A DNA stretch of 64,000 bases. Origin: Utricularia gibba (lineage: Eukaryota > Streptophyta > Magnoliopsida > Lamiales > Lentibulariaceae). The stretch spans positions 8,436,001 through 8,500,000 of the forward strand of contig CM007989.1 in NCBI GenBank assembly GCA_002189035.1, in the 5' to 3' direction. Numbering within the stretch: position 1 is the stretch's first letter; each line of letters begins with the position of its first letter. Positions 35,866 to 48,531 of the stretch are shown here, in pieces. The position numbers and the translations under genes were made by a program. The notes beneath the pieces were generated by a model, which was given only the letters and a program-made list of their open reading frames with translations, ran no database searches and had not been told where the DNA came from.

Positions 35866-37813
35866 GATGAGATTAGCGACTCCAAACGTGTGTACCTCCT
35901 CCTGTACTTTCTGTACTCTTTCCAATTTTTCCTTTCCATTCAGTATAACTCGGCCCTTGCTGTGCCCTCATAAATAAAACCCGCAGTGTCTGTAAACACA
36001 TGAAATACAACGACAGTAGCGTTTTGCGGTTGTGGGTGGCATTGCCCTTGCTCCCTGTTTTGAAAGGCTTAAACAGAAATCTACTTCGTAAGCTGTGAGG
36101 TTGGTTATTCCGTTTGTTTGCTTTCAGTAGGCTGCTGGTGCGCAGTTATCATCGTAGAGACCAGATTGTTTGATTTATTGCGTGTCTGGGTGCGTGCGCG
36201 CCGGCGCATCTGAATGTCATGAACCAATCACACAGCCTTTGGTCAACGAGTCCGTTTGCTTCAGGGTGCAGTTTCCCATTCGATCCCAGAACTCAGAATG
36301 GTGCGTTCCAATCCATGCATCCTTGACGCCTGGGACTCGTCTCAAAGAAGTAGTCCATTTTGTTGATGATTTTACAATCTGCTTTCAAAAAGGAAAAAAG
36401 AGGCCCAATCTCACGATGTCAGACATTTGGTTGAAAAGGAAGGGAGTGACGCAGATGGAAAGTGTGTGGTGATGGGTTTCCCTTTTCAAAGAATACGGTC
36501 GCCCCCGGTCGGCCATGGGAGCCTTTGTTAACTGAGAAATCCCACCAACTTCAATGAGTATGGGGGTATGAAGATGCCACCTTCATTAATTTCGACAGAG
36601 ACGAGTGCTTCAGCGCTTTCATCCCTTGGCAAGGAAAGGAGAGGAGAGGAGAGGAGAGGAGGATGGCCGCAACTCCTCGACTTTTTAACATGGAGGGGTT
36701 CTTCGCCATTTGTGACTGACTGACTCACTAGCTGCTGCTGCTGCTGCTGATTTACAACCCCAGTGAGAGTGAATGGGTTTCTGGATGTTGACGTCCATGT
36801 CAATGCTGATTGGATAGACATCGAATGAACAGTGATCCATGGAGTCAGATCTGGCTGTCGGCAAACATCATATCGTTGAATTTGATACGTAACGGTTCAT
36901 TACTTTCCGCGACCTTTCTACCGACACATCCACAGCTTGGCATTTTGCCGACTCTTGGTTGGGTTGGTGTTGGTCATGGAGGGCGTGTTCTTCACCAGGC
37001 CGACACTCGGCTGGGCCGGACTGGGCCTTCCATGAAGCCACCACATACATATATGATCCGAAAAATGAGGGCTTACTGGTTCGCCGTCCGCATGAAACCC
37101 CTCCGGACAACATGTGTATAACGATGAATCATATTTCGGATGGTAGAAGATGATGTGATTTTACAACAGACACAACGATACGATATGTCGTGTGTTGGCA
37201 ACAACAACCGAATCCCCGCAACTTTGGTTGGTGGATGCGCGAACCTGATACATGGCATGATCACTACAACTTTTGAACAGTCGCAGGGGGCAGAATGTCC
37301 TGCTGCTATCACCATATAGAGGGGAGGGATTGGAGCCATCAAGTTGCGGGTTCCGATATCGCCACTGCCATCCACGGAGCCTGCATTGTCCAGATCCAAT
37401 CTCACACCAAAGAGCCAAACGCCGTCTCCACGGATGCTTTCCTCGGTGCCCACAGTCAAGGGCTTATCAACGAGGGTTTACAAAATGCACAGATATATAT
37501 GAGTGTGTATGTATATATATACATGTGTGTGGGATATCGATTGAGGTTGCTGAGTGGAAGGACTTTCAAGCTTGCCCGGTTCAATATTTAGGATTATTTA
37601 ATGCACAGATAGATACACTGTGCATGCATATAAATCACAGCAATCTCTGTACACGCGAGGCTGCTCTGAGCTGATGGATTTGTGTGATTTGGGGGACATG
37701 CCGCTACTATCATTCTCAGTTTGGGAGCGGGCAGATGCTACAAAAACCTTTCTAATGTACCAAATAATCAAAGGGTTTCATCTTTTGTGTCAGTGTTCCA
37801 TGAATGAATGAGC
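35866..37813. other. Spacer with simple repeats, no gene assigned
   Basis: Contains GGAGA repeats near 36635-36662, a CTG run near 36731-36750 and TA/TG-rich sequence near 37490-37530. Opposed ORFs at 37073-37459 (-) and 37273-37674 (+) overlap and match nothing known. The lower end holds the DREB 3'UTR. Confidence 0.5.
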
Positions 37814-39980
37814 TCATCTGAGAGGGCTGACAACCCACCCTGTGATGGGATTCTTCCGCCGGATTTTATGTGATCCTCCCGCGTTCTGTAGCCTCGCTAC
37901 TATGGAGTAGGTGATGGTATCCGGAGACAGACCCTGTCCCCTCAGCTTTGCATACATATCCACAGCTTCTGCTGTTCTTCCACTCCTCTCAAGGCAATCC
38001 ATCAAAATGTTGTATGTAACAATGTTGGGCCAACATCCTTCACTAACCATTTGATTCAACAGCTCGCAGGCCATCTCAACTTTATCACTTTTACCAAAGC
38101 ATTCAATCAACGTGCTGTAGGTCACCACATCCGGACTCATCCCTTTCTCCTGCATTTCTTTGAACCTCATGTGCGCTTCACCAAGCTCTCCGTTTTTCCC
38201 CAGGCAGTTGATCAGGGAGTTGTACGATACCACGTCTGGCTTGCACTCACTGCTCTCCAGCTCTTCGAAAATTCTAACCGCCTCTTCCACTCTTCCAGCA
38301 CGCCCCATACTGGAAATCAGAATGTTGTATGTGAAAATGTCTGGTGGAGGACCCTCTCGTTTCATCCTCTCGTATAGATCCAGAAGGTGCGGTACCTGCT
38401 TCAATCTGCCCAGACATGATAAAACAGTATTGTACATCAACGTATCCGTAAAAACACCCCTTTCATGAACCTTGCTGAGCATCTCCATGGCCTCAATAAA
38501 TTTCCCTGCGCCGCACAGGCTCTCAACCATGGAGAGGTAGGCATCCCTGTCTCCCTGGTCGTGGAAACGCCACATATTACAAAACAGCCTGTGTGATTCA
38601 TTAGAATGGCCTAGTCTGCTTAGCGTTCTCACAAGGAACGCATAGATTGACTTGTTCATGTACTCTCTTGATAACTCCACGACCTCATCGATCCGACCAA
38701 GCTGCCCCTCTGAAGCTAGCACATTGAGAATTAGACTGTATGTGAACTCATTAGGCCTGCAATTGTTCTCCACCATCTTGGAGAAAACAACCATGCTTTT
38801 GTTTGCCAATCGACTCCTAACGAGAGCCTCAATCATTGTATTATATACCATAGTATTGAGCTTGCAACCCTTTGAGAGCATCTCTTCAAACAAAGTCAAT
38901 GCATCATTTGGTTTGCCCAATCTTCCATACATTCTTATCAAAATTGTGTACGTATATTCATCAAGGTTACAATGCTTCCTCTTCATGTGTTCAACAATCA
39001 GGAAAACCTGATCAACCTGACAAGATGCTGCAGCATATCAGGCAATTAGATTCTTCAGGAAATCACAGCTTCAACTAAATTCTTTGAACACTCTCAAGGG
39101 GAAAACATATCAGTTCACGGTTTCCAGCAGAGCAACATATAACATCGATTGTGAGAAACACGCTTCTTAACAATCAAACACACCGAAAAACTAACATTGG
39201 AAACACATAAAGCTTTTATATGCCGGCAAAAAATCTAACCTTTTCATATTTTGCAAGCGCATGAAGAAGCATGTTGTACCCCAGGATATCAAGTTGGTAA
39301 CTTTTCCTCCACATCTCGTTGTAAACTTTCCATGCTTCATCTGGATCCCCCGCCCTCAAATATGCTTGCACGAGACACTTATAGGTGTAGCACGTCAAGG
39401 TCAAATCCCATCTCTTTACCAAATCCATGCACCTCTTCAATCCATCGACACCATCAAAAGCACCGATAAGTATGTTGACAGTAGATATTTTACCTGCAGC
39501 TCCCGATTTCTCCATCAAATTGAGAACTTCATTGATCTTATCAATCTTGTCCTGGAGGCTTGAATTAGACAGAATCACAAAAATGCGGTTGTAAGTGAAT
39601 GCATCGTGCCGGAATCGGGGTAAATGTGACGAGCAGTAATGGAAAAATTGAAGAGCTATTTCTGGGGATTTGAGGGCTTTGAGAATTTCGGATACTTCCG
39701 ATGGAGTTGGGGTCACATTGAGCGTTTGAAGGTACTCGGAGAGATCAAGGAAGGGGTCAGGAGATGAACTCAGCAATATTTTCGCTGCCTTGCAGATGAG
39801 GTCCCGACGAGGTAAAGGGTAGCCGCGAACGTCGGAGATAATCGGCGGAGAGGAGACGCATATTTCCAAGGCGGAGAAGTTTCCCTTCTTGGACGTCGTT
39901 ACGACCTTTCCAGTATACTTGGTGGCATAGCCTCGGCTCAGGTAGACGGTGAGACGGCGGTGGCGGAGGCAGCGGCGCAT
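37814..39980 (-). CDS. ABO5: Pentatricopeptide repeat protein, mitochondrial, ABO5-like
   Basis: Two exons (39980-39240 and 39016-37814) join in phase 0 to 647 aa, close to Arabidopsis At1g51965 (about 650 aa). The first 40 residues are Arg-rich with few acids (MRRCLRHRRLTVYLSRGYAT), a typical mitochondrial presequence. DVRGYPLPRRDLICKA matches the ABO5 start of the mature region. About a dozen P-type PPR motifs follow (TYTILIRMYGRLGKPNDALT, TYNILISSMGRAGRVEEAV, SYNSLINCLGKNGELGEAH, TYSTLIECFGKSDKVEMA). The end, RRKNPITGWVVSPLR, is nearly identical to the ABO5 tail. ABO5 is needed for splicing of the mitochondrial nad2 intron 3, and its loss makes plants ABA-hypersensitive; applying that role here is inference from similarity. 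Confidence 0.92.
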
Positions 39981-40521
39981 TTCAGGGCACGAGTATGTGA
40001 GAGGAGTGGAACTGACTGAAACGTGACATCCCTATGTTAAAGACGCTTTTAGCGCCCAGCGAATATACTTTGTAAGGAATTTATCGGATGAAACTGTAGA
40101 TAAGAAGCTGATGTCTTCCTTCAGTTACATCTTACAATCCTGCACACGCACACAGAGAGAGAGCCGCAGAATGACCGACTGCTCCGAGGAAACAAAAACC
40201 TACACCTTCAGAGCTGATAGGAATATGACACCATTAAGAGTTGAGGCTTTAATTGCCATAACATGGGACACAAGTTATTTCTATGGATTTGATGTGACAC
40301 CATGCAAATCCAACCATACCAAAAGAGGGAGAAAGGGAGATGGTCATAGGAGAAGTCCTAAAGAGAAAGGAAAAAAGGCCATCAGTAAGGCCAAGCTGAC
40401 ATACGTGAAGAGCAGAGCAGCTCCTAACTTGTGCAGGCAACATAAATAATACCAAAGGTGGCTGCGTCAGGCGTACTTGCTTATAAGTGAGTAGTTCCAT
40501 GAGAAAGGTTACGATAAGACC
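39981..40521. other. Spacer between the PPR and IAR3-like genes
   Basis: PPR promoter plus the 3' flank of the hydrolase gene. A 112-codon ORF at 40111-40449 is Lys/Arg-rich and unassigned. A short CA/GA repeat lies near 40140-40162. Confidence 0.45.
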
Positions 40522-42724
40522 TCAGAGTTCATCGTGAGGAAGATCTCTAGAATGCAACGGAGTTGGCTTCTGATTATCAGCAAGGTACATTACGGCCAGG
40601 GATGCGTGAAGTGCAGCACCTAATGGGAGTCCGTTTTCATCGATTCTGAAATATGGCGAGTGTGCTGAGAAGGGCTTGCTGAGAGTTGGATCCTTCATCC
40701 CGACAAAAAGGAAATAACCTCGCATTTTTTCGAGATAGAACGAGAAATCTTCCGATCCCATGACTGGTTGCATCTCCTTAACTGCAGCAACACCGAACAT
40801 GTCCCCTGCAACATTTCGAAATAACTTGTGCATCCCTTCATCGTTAACCACAGGTGGGAAGAAAGGCTTATCTTCTGAATCAAAGGTCACGGTTGCATTG
40901 CATCTCTGCACCACAGCTTGTCCAATGATAACCTGCTCTATTCGCTGCTTAATTTGTTCAAGTTTCTCCACTGAAAATGCTCGGAAAGTGCCTCCAATGG
41001 TGACAGAGTCTGGAATAACATTGAATGTACCACCGCCTCCATGGAATTGAGAAACTGTAATAACCTGTCCAAAGGAATCGTCAGTTCTGTAATCAAACTA
41101 CAAAGTAGGAGACCTCTTTAATGTGGCAGTGCGGAGTCAGTTGCTTGGATACGACCCAGTGAAAACTCGCTTATTAGATCTGATCTTGAATTTTTCTAAA
41201 GTCAGTTTGCGGTGCCACTTTGGTCAATGGATGAAAAAGATAATGACCAACCCAACTCCAACTGCTAATTTGTACCTGAGAATCAAGAGGATCGGCTTCT
41301 CGAGAGACAATCTGTTGCAAGCTGACAACAACATTCGAGGCAGCTAATATGGGTCTATGGCCTGTTGGGGTATAGCAGCATGGCCTCCTTTTCCATTGAT
41401 CACAGCATGAAACTGGCCACTCCCTGCTAGAATTGGACCAGGCCTAGATGCAACTTCACCCACTGGTAATGTACTGTAGGAATGGATGCCAAAAATGGCC
41501 TCTACATTCTTAAGCACGCCAGCTTCCATAATAATTTTCGCCCCTCCACCTCCTTCCTCTGCTGGTTGGAAAACCAGAACAACAGTCCCCTGTATCACCA
41601 TAAAACAACCTTGATGAAAAGTCCTCCTATACAACACCCCATGGTGCAAAGATTATTGCTCTTTGGTAAAAGGAGCATCTGAAGATCGGTAACTCTCAAT
41701 TTAAATCCAGAGTCATACTGGGCATGGAAGCATAAGAAGAAGTAGGCCATTCATTCACAAAAGTGTGACAAAGGAATCGGCTGGTGATTGGAAAGAGACG
41801 CAAACCTTTAAAAGTTGAACATTATCATGAAGAATTTTAGCAGCACCAAGGAGCATTGCAACATGAGCATCGTGTCCACAAGCATGCATCAGTCCAGGTT
41901 TCCTACTCTTATGCTTCCACTCCACCTTTTCCTATTTGAAGCAAATGCCATTTAATATTCATCCGTATGACAAGAAAACTATGTTACCATAACGGACGGT
42001 TGACATGATTGGTCGACTCATACCACTCTATATTCGTGTGTTTTGGCCAGTTCATATACAGCTCAGAACCATGGATCTAAACTAAACAACGAGTCATGTT
42101 TGGAGGGACTGGTTGATGATCGAGCCTTTTCGACACTGTAGCGTGCCATAGACTAAAACCCCATCACCATAACAGTTTTGTTTAAATAACAGAGAAATTA
42201 ACGCGTAGAGCATGAAGTAAGCTGGGAGAGGGAGGACACCATAGCGCGGGAGACTCAGATATAAAACTGCAATATCTCTAAAAAGAGAACGATCTCAAAA
42301 AAGCTATCTAAGAACTCAACAATTAAAGATCTAGAGAAGTTTAAAGGATGAAGGATGCAACCTCCACTCGAAGAGCATCCATATCTGCCCTTATTGCAAC
42401 AACGGGAGGTTCCCCTGTCCCAATATAACCGATTACACCAGTAACTGCTACAGGATAGGTGTACTTAATTCCCATCTTATCCAGCTCTTCTCTAATCAGT
42501 TTACTGGTCTCGAATTCTTGAAAGCCTAATTCAGGATTTTCGTGTATTTTTCTTCTGATGCCTACCATCCAATCGAAAACATCGGATTTATTTGCTGCCG
42601 CGAGAAAATATTTGGGGGTCTCCGATGGCTGTGACGGATTCAGACTCGAGTTTGCGAAGATGGGTTTGGAAAAATACGTCAGGATGAAGAAAATCGAGAG
42701 GATCAGCTTCCAACAAACCACCAT
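40522..42724 (-). CDS. IAR3: IAA-amino acid hydrolase, IAR3/ILR1-like (M20 family), with frameshift
   Basis: Four exons (42724-42362, 41931-41806, 41589-41276, 41064-40522) encode about 448 aa after allowing one missing base. Residues 1-25 form a signal peptide ([13 protein letters not shown] core), and the protein ends HDEL, so it should reside in the ER. Catalytic and metal motifs of the M20 amidohydrolase fold are present: [46 protein letters not shown] and [11 protein letters not shown]. Such enzymes release free auxin or jasmonate from amino-acid conjugates and use Mn2+. In exon 3, after QQAIDP, the frame closes at TAG. Reading one extra C in the CCC at 41353-41351 (minus strand) restores [20 protein letters not shown], which matches IAR3. 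I therefore treat it as an intact gene with a probable sequence error. Confidence 0.87.
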
Positions 42725-43317
42725 CTTCTGGGTTCAAAAGCAAAAGCATGCAGAACTTGAGCTAATCTGTCCCAGAGCCCAAGCTAAGATTTCGTACAAA
42801 ACCTCTGCCGGAAATACCGTCAGCACATTCAACAGAAACACTGTCTAGCCGTCACTCAAGTTAGTCGGGTTGCTAAAACCAGAATAGCTCCACACCTATC
42901 AATTTTAGGTGTGATTGGATTTCAGTGGTCCCCTGGTGGTCCGCGTAGCCACACGCTCATCTATTTTGTTGAATACAGGTATGGATGAAGGATCATACCC
43001 AGCCGGATTCATAGTTTGGAGTTTGAACTGGATCAACCAAACGGAATAGGGGTCGCCCAGATTATTTCCAAACGCTCTGGGGCATACATGGAATTCCCTA
43101 AGGCGCATCCTCCCAGGCAGCTCCGGCCACACATGCGATGAACTTTGTTTAGTACATTATGATACCCAGAAAAAAAAAAAAAAAGGTTCTACGCACTTGA
43201 AGCAGTCGTGTGCTGCCAATGTAAAGCTATAAATGTCTCCTTGATACAGTACAACAAAAATTCAAGATGCATACGCCTCATCCTATCGGAAGGCGCATGC
43301 TGTGGGGGAAAAAGGGC
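42725..43317. other. Spacer between IAR3-like and RWDD1-like genes
   Basis: 593 bp with the hydrolase promoter and the 3' flank of the RWD gene, including an A run near 43170-43184. Nothing coding recognised. Confidence 0.5.
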
Positions 43318-45668
43318 TTAATTGCCTCTTCTTGAAGAATGGGCGGATGAATCTGATTTTTCAGCCAGATAGTGTTCAAGCATATCTTCTTCATCATCTG
43401 CGTACCAAATACAGGAGTAGATACTTTAGTCATTTGCAAGAAACTAACAAAGTCTGAAAATGATAAAGAATGCATGTTACCTTCAAAGTCATCATCAAAA
43501 TCAATATCCTCCGTGTCTTCATCCGAAACATCTTCAACAGGTACCCCGCCTTTCTGCAATCAACAGATCGACCATATAAATACCATCACAGAGCATCATG
43601 ACAAAGTAGGTCGAAGAAGGGCTCCAAATTCCCATAACGATGATCCAAAGAATGGCTTACAGAGGCGGCTCTTCCACTCTCGAACCATTGCCTTCCTGTG
43701 AGCTTTTTCTCCTTGGTTGCAGTAAGAGCCGAATCAGGCATCAACCTAGGAATAAAAGAATTAGGGAAGTTCTGAATGAGCTGAATCAGGAACTAGGAAG
43801 TTGAAAGTAGTTTTATTTTCCGGTTTATGACGAGCTTTCTAAATAAAATTCTACATGAGATTTGGTTTTTGATAACAATTTAAAGACAAACAGAATCTTT
43901 AATTGACAAACTACCATTTAAGACACTATCACTTACAGTTGAAGAGTTAAATTAACGACTGAAACTCACTTGGCTCTTTCGAGTGCTAATTCAGCTTCAT
44001 ATTTCTCCCTCCAAGCCAAAAATGTGTCTACTGTTACTGGTTCTCCATGTGGTATGACAATCTGAAAAGAAAAAGGATACACAGATCACCGAATTGAGTT
44101 GACCCAGTAGTCAGGCGTATGGGGTTGAAAGATGTACTGTGCATTCTCATCGGCGATGTGTCTACTGGAGAAGGAAGTGGGCAAGCCCGTGCCTATGGTG
44201 GCAGAAATAGTTCTTGTCTTTAAAAAAATTAGTCGCTAGGTACAAAAAACACTTCTTTTGTTGCTTCGAGCAAGCAGTTGTCTCTATGCTAGAATAAAGG
44301 TTAAAAAAAATAACCTCATCTTTCGTAGACACATCTTCTGTCGTATCATCCAAACCAGAATCATGAGAATATCTTTCAGAAAGCCATTCCTTAGCTGATG
44401 CGACCAATGTGTAGATCATGGCCATACCAAGATTGTCATTTGCCTGTAAGGTCCATGAGACATTCAAGTGCGCATTAAAAAGGGTCGTATGCCATTATAT
44501 ATCAGGTTCAAGGGGCAACTTCAGTTGATCAATGGAGCAGGTTACGCTCGTTGTAACAGAATTAGGTAGCAGATTTCACATAAGGAGGCATCATGCTATT
44601 AAATATAAATGCGATAATTTAACAAAGCTCCAGGTCTTACCTCTTGTTCCAACTTTTCCTTCAGAGCTTTAAGTTCCCCAGGTTGAATACCCTTTAAACT
44701 AAATTCAGATAAATAGAATTTTAGGATTTTAGGTCTGCTTAGCAGAAAAGACTAACCAAATAAAGAGTGAATAAACTCAAAGACAACACTTAAGTAAAAG
44801 ACAGATGAAACCTTTTCAACTTGAGAAGTGGGGGTTCATCAGGATAGTTTTCTGTATGCGAAAAAATCAAGGCTAGTTGAACTGCCAAAAACACCCGGCC
44901 TCAGATTAACAAGAAGCAATACTTGAAGATCATCATATAAGCTATCAAACCTGATGAACCAGTTGGTTCGTCTGACTCATTATCCTGTTTGAGAAAAAAG
45001 GAAAAGGAACGTACTCCTTTAGGTGGGAGATGAATAAGAAAGATAGCAAACATCCATCCTTCAGGACAGATGGATATAGGAAAAACATAATTTACCTGAG
45101 GAGAAAGTGTTATCTGGAAGCATCGAGAGGAAGTAACTAGATCACTTTCACTAGAACGAATTTCTGGTAAATCAAAATTATCAAGAAAAATGACTCATTA
45201 CACCTAGTCCCAGCAGATTTTCTAGGGAAAGAAAAACAAGAAAAACAAGAAAAACAAGAAAAACAAGAAAACCAAGACTGTGTATCTGAAGTGCAACATA
45301 CCCCTAAAATCATCCATTAAAATTGCTTCTAAAGCTTCGATCTCCATGTCTTGCTCTTGTTGATAGTCTGCCCAAAAAAGCATTTGTGATAATAAAGACC
45401 ACAGCTTTACAACTGCTAAGGAAAGGTACATCCACGAAAATGCATTGACGAACGACTCTCAATCAAAGCACATCAGCAATAGTAGCTCAACGCCTTTAAT
45501 AGAATTTTGAGTAGCGAGTGCGGCGCGAGTAACAGTAATAAATCATTCCCTGGAATCCACTTCTTAAATTTTCAATCTTTTTGCTTTTTTTTTAGGAGAT
45601 CATGAACAGAAAATGTTCTTTTTTATGATGAACAATAAAGAACCGAAGATAATGAACTTACCAGTCAT
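43318..45668 (-). CDS. RWD-domain protein, RWDD1/At1g51730-like (DFRP2)
   Basis: Eleven small exons (45668-45662, 45367-45302, 45163-45096, 44984-44951, 44881-44812, 44698-44641, 44443-44315, 44061-43970, 43745-43661, 43553-43481, 43397-43318) join in phase to 253 aa. The RWD domain covers about residues 1-125 and carries EQDMEIEALEAILMDDFR, RCFQITLSPQ, VQLALIFSHTENYPDEPPL and NLGMAMIYTLVASAKEWLSE. A helical segment (FLAWREKYEAELALERAK) and the conserved KKLTGRQWFESGRA follow, then an acidic tail (DVSDEDTEDIDFDDDFE) ending MLEHYLAEKSDSS. RWDD1-type proteins are the DFRP2 partners that stabilise DRG-family GTPases linked to translation; this role is from the family. The first coding exon is only seven bases (ATGACTG). 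Confidence 0.9.
45231..45272. repeat. 9-bp minisatellite (AAAAACAAG)n
   Basis: About four and a half units of a nine-base A-rich repeat, lying in the intron after exon 2 of the RWDD1-like gene, close to its donor site. Confidence 0.85.
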
Positions 45669-46401
45669 GGCGCTTGGGTGTATGATGATTCGTCTTCGCT
45701 CAGGAACTTTTAGAAAAATCGCCAAATCCTTAAATTGAATTTCAGAAAATGAAATGAACGCGAAGGAGCAGAAGAGAAAGTACTTCCCCAGGAAGAGCTC
45801 AAGGTTCTGAAGAAATGCAATACCACAAATCCATCATGATCTGCCAGCCGCGGAGCTATCAGGAAAGGGGAAGCGGACGCAAAACAGACTAGATTTTTAT
45901 TTTCGAAGACGCTTTTTCATTAGCAAGCATCTAATATGTAATTTACCAAACAAGGACGCGGGTATTTTAGTCACCAAGACCACTAGGGTTTTGACTGGTT
46001 CGTCCCACTCCCGGATGGGATAATCAAGAAGCTCCTCTGTCTCGTCAGAAAGACAGAAACGTATCTCCGGTGTAAAATGGTTTGCTTAGAGTGGAAGCCA
46101 AAAGGCTAGGAACGTGTGCATTCACGGCCACGGAGAGTGGTGGGCTTTTGGGATCTTGGGCGAGACCTATATATTAAAGCCCAAGCATTGTAATTGGATT
46201 GGGTCAATGGATCCGACCTTATAAGCCCTAGTTGCTCATTGTGCCCTCTCCTCGGGTCGGGTGTTAGCACGCGTACGGCGTAACCCGACTCGACGAGGGA
46301 AATCAATCAAATTGAAATAGGGCAATTGACAGCCGGAGGCACAAATCCCTGTCCTCTCTGCGCGTCGCTCGCTGACTCGTGCCAATCGTCGGAAGTTCGC
46401 C
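45669..46401. promoter_or_regulatory. Bidirectional promoter, RWDD1-like (-) and CHMP1 (+)
   Basis: 733 bp separate two divergent housekeeping genes. It contains a telo-box (CTAGGGTTTT at 45983-45992, i.e. AAACCCTAG on the other strand), another AGCCCTAG near 46224, TGGGCT near 46141, AAGCCCA near 46177, and a TATA-like TATATATTAAA at 46168-46178 that may serve CHMP1. Telo-boxes and TGGGCY elements are common in promoters of growth-related plant genes. Motif calls are by eye. Confidence 0.5.
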
Positions 46402-47013
46402 ATGGGGAGCGCGGAAAAACTGATGAAGCAGATCATGGAGTTGAAATTCACTGCTAAAAGTCTTCAGAGGCAGGCAAGGAAGTGCGAAAAGGAGGAGAAG
46501 GCCGAGAAATTGAAGGTCAAGAAGGCGATCGAGAAAGGAAACATGGATGGCGCGCGGATCTACGCCGAGAACGCAATCCGCAAGCGCAACGAGCAGATGA
46601 ACTATCTCCGTCTTTCCTCCCGTCTGGATGCAGTTGTCGCGAGACTCGATACGCAGGCCAAAATGACGTCTATCGGCAAGTCGATGGGGAATATTGTCAA
46701 ATCACTCGAATCATCTCTGGCTACCGGAAATCTGCAGAAGATGTCGGAGACTATGGATCAGTTCGAGAAGCAATTCGTGAACATGGAAGTTCAGGCCGAG
46801 TTCATGGAGAGCTCTATGGCGGGAAGCACGTCGCTTTCCACGCCGGAGGGAGAGGTCAACAGTCTCATGCAGCAGGTGGCTGATGACTATGGACTCGAGG
46901 TTTCTGTTGGTCTGCCGCAACCTGCTTCACATGCCGTAACCGTTCAGAGCAGTGAGAAAGTCGACGAAGATGACCTCAACCGGCGTCTCGCTGAGCTGAA
47001 ATCCCGCGGCTGA
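46402..47013 (+). CDS. CHMP1: ESCRT-III subunit CHMP1/VPS46
   Basis: Intronless, 203 aa, the normal length. The Snf7-fold helices are clear: a basic N-terminal hairpin ([56 protein letters not shown]), the middle segment [17 protein letters not shown], and an acidic C-terminal half. The tail [16 protein letters not shown] is a MIM1 motif that binds MIT domains of VPS4 and LIP5. CHMP1 acts at multivesicular endosomes in sorting membrane proteins, including auxin carriers, to the vacuole; this is family knowledge. The ATG at 46402 is in the strong plant context GCCATGGGG. It shares its upstream region with the divergent RWDD1-like gene. Confidence 0.96.
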   Translation: MGSAEKLMKQIMELKFTAKSLQRQARKCEKEEKAEKLKVKKAIEKGNMDGARIYAENAIRKRNEQMNYLRLSSRLDAVVARLDTQAKMTSIGKSMGNIVKSLESSLATGNLQKMSETMDQFEKQFVNMEVQAEFMESSMAGSTSLSTPEGEVNSLMQQVADDYGLEVSVGLPQPASHAVTVQSSEKVDEDDLNRRLAELKSRG

Positions 47014-48531
47014 TCTTCCTGCTGCAAGCGCGCATCGGTGTTGTCATTTCTTATAGGTATATGGTATCCATCCCTATATGTATTGATGTATGGACGCTAT
47101 TTTTTCCTTGGACTGCTCCAATTCTGCTATGGTATGCTCTCCCTTTGTTATGTGGTATTCTTCTGGCATGCTGTGTTTTCTGTATTGAGATTCAGGTTTA
47201 CTACCTACTCGCACATTAGACGACCTTTGCTAAAAGGCAACCAAACGGGCACCTCTTGTGCCCTGTGAAGCTTCACGACTGGTAAATATCAAGGTGCTGC
47301 TGCATTAGATTTTTTCCAAGTCACTAAAATTGAATTGATCTCCTCGGGACTAGAATAGAATACGTTTGGAAGCTACATGGGCTGCTGGCTGTTTGGTGAT
47401 GTTATCAGGCACTGATAACATTCGTTTTTTGGAAACTTCACATTTGTTTTTTGGAAACTGATGAAAAAGATAGCACCATTTTCCAAACCCCCAAGTTCCC
47501 AAAACTAGAAGAATTTTGGGGTTTTGACTATTGATTGATTATGCTTCTCTATGATGTTTTCCCCCTGTTACCACCGAGTGGAAATTCCGTTGATTGTGTG
47601 TGGGGTTTTCCAAAGCGGATGAGTAGCGCTAGGCAGGGCGTGGAGGAGAAATGTGTGTAAGATTCGCAAGCTGGAAAGGTGATCTACCGGTTTATTTGAG
47701 TTGAGGTTAATCGGTGTTTACCAAAGATTTGCAAATTTTGGTGCGCTGCGGAGGCATATTTTTAAAAGCTTGGTCTTCCGGTGAGCTGCATATTTATGGT
47801 TTCATGTGTAGGAGGGTGATGAATGATGCGAGAGATGGATCTAAGCATTTTTGAAAAGTTTACACATGGTCATGAGAAGAGTTGATATTTTATACATTTT
47901 TGTATAGTTATAATAAGTTAATACATATACATTTTTTATCATGAGAAAAAGAGAGATATTTTGTACACTATGGCTTGAGTATAACCAGTAAAATGTTTTG
48001 TCTTTGTCTCAGATAGATAGATAGATATTGGGACTTTGGAGTTGGTTAGAGTATGGTTGATAGGCAAAAATGATTGCTTACTCAAATTCTGAAAAAATGA
48101 TCAAATAAATAAATGTGTAGTTGCTGGGCTGGGCTGGGCTTTTGTGGGATCTCGCTCGTAACAAAGCATACACCTATCCTTGCCAACATAAATAAATAAA
48201 AAAGGATTGGAGAGGGAGCCGGAAAATTGACACAGAAAGGCAAGTGAAAACTGCAAATCTTTTTCCTGCTGTGTGTACATACATACCTACACATGGTGTA
48301 TCTATAGATAGAGCGAGCGAGCGAGCACATCTGAATCCTCCTGCTCATCAATCTCTGTATGCGCTCCATGGTTGAGAACGAAATCCATCTTGGGATGCCC
48401 TTTCGATTTTATACCGATTCTCGCTTCTGAAACACTTTACTCTCCACTGGAAAGGCAACCGGGGGAAATCATTTTTGCTTTCTGCTGCTGCTTTAATCAT
48501 TTTCGGTGATTTTTCTCGATTCTCGAAAGGG
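47014..48531. other. Spacer between CHMP1 and the B55 gene
   Basis: CHMP1 3'UTR, then AT-rich sequence with a GATA repeat near 48011-48026, GGGCT repeats near 48124-48140 (TGGGCT-rich) and GAGC repeats near 48311-48326. The GGGCT block may belong to the B55 promoter. No further gene recognised. Confidence 0.5.

Noticed and set aside
37073-37674. Opposed ORFs of 128 and 133 codons
   Set aside because: They overlap on both strands, include TA repeat sequence, and neither resembles a protein I know.
40111-40449. 112-codon ORF between PPR and IAR3 genes
   Set aside because: Lys/Arg-rich low-information sequence lying in the 3' flank and promoter; no support.
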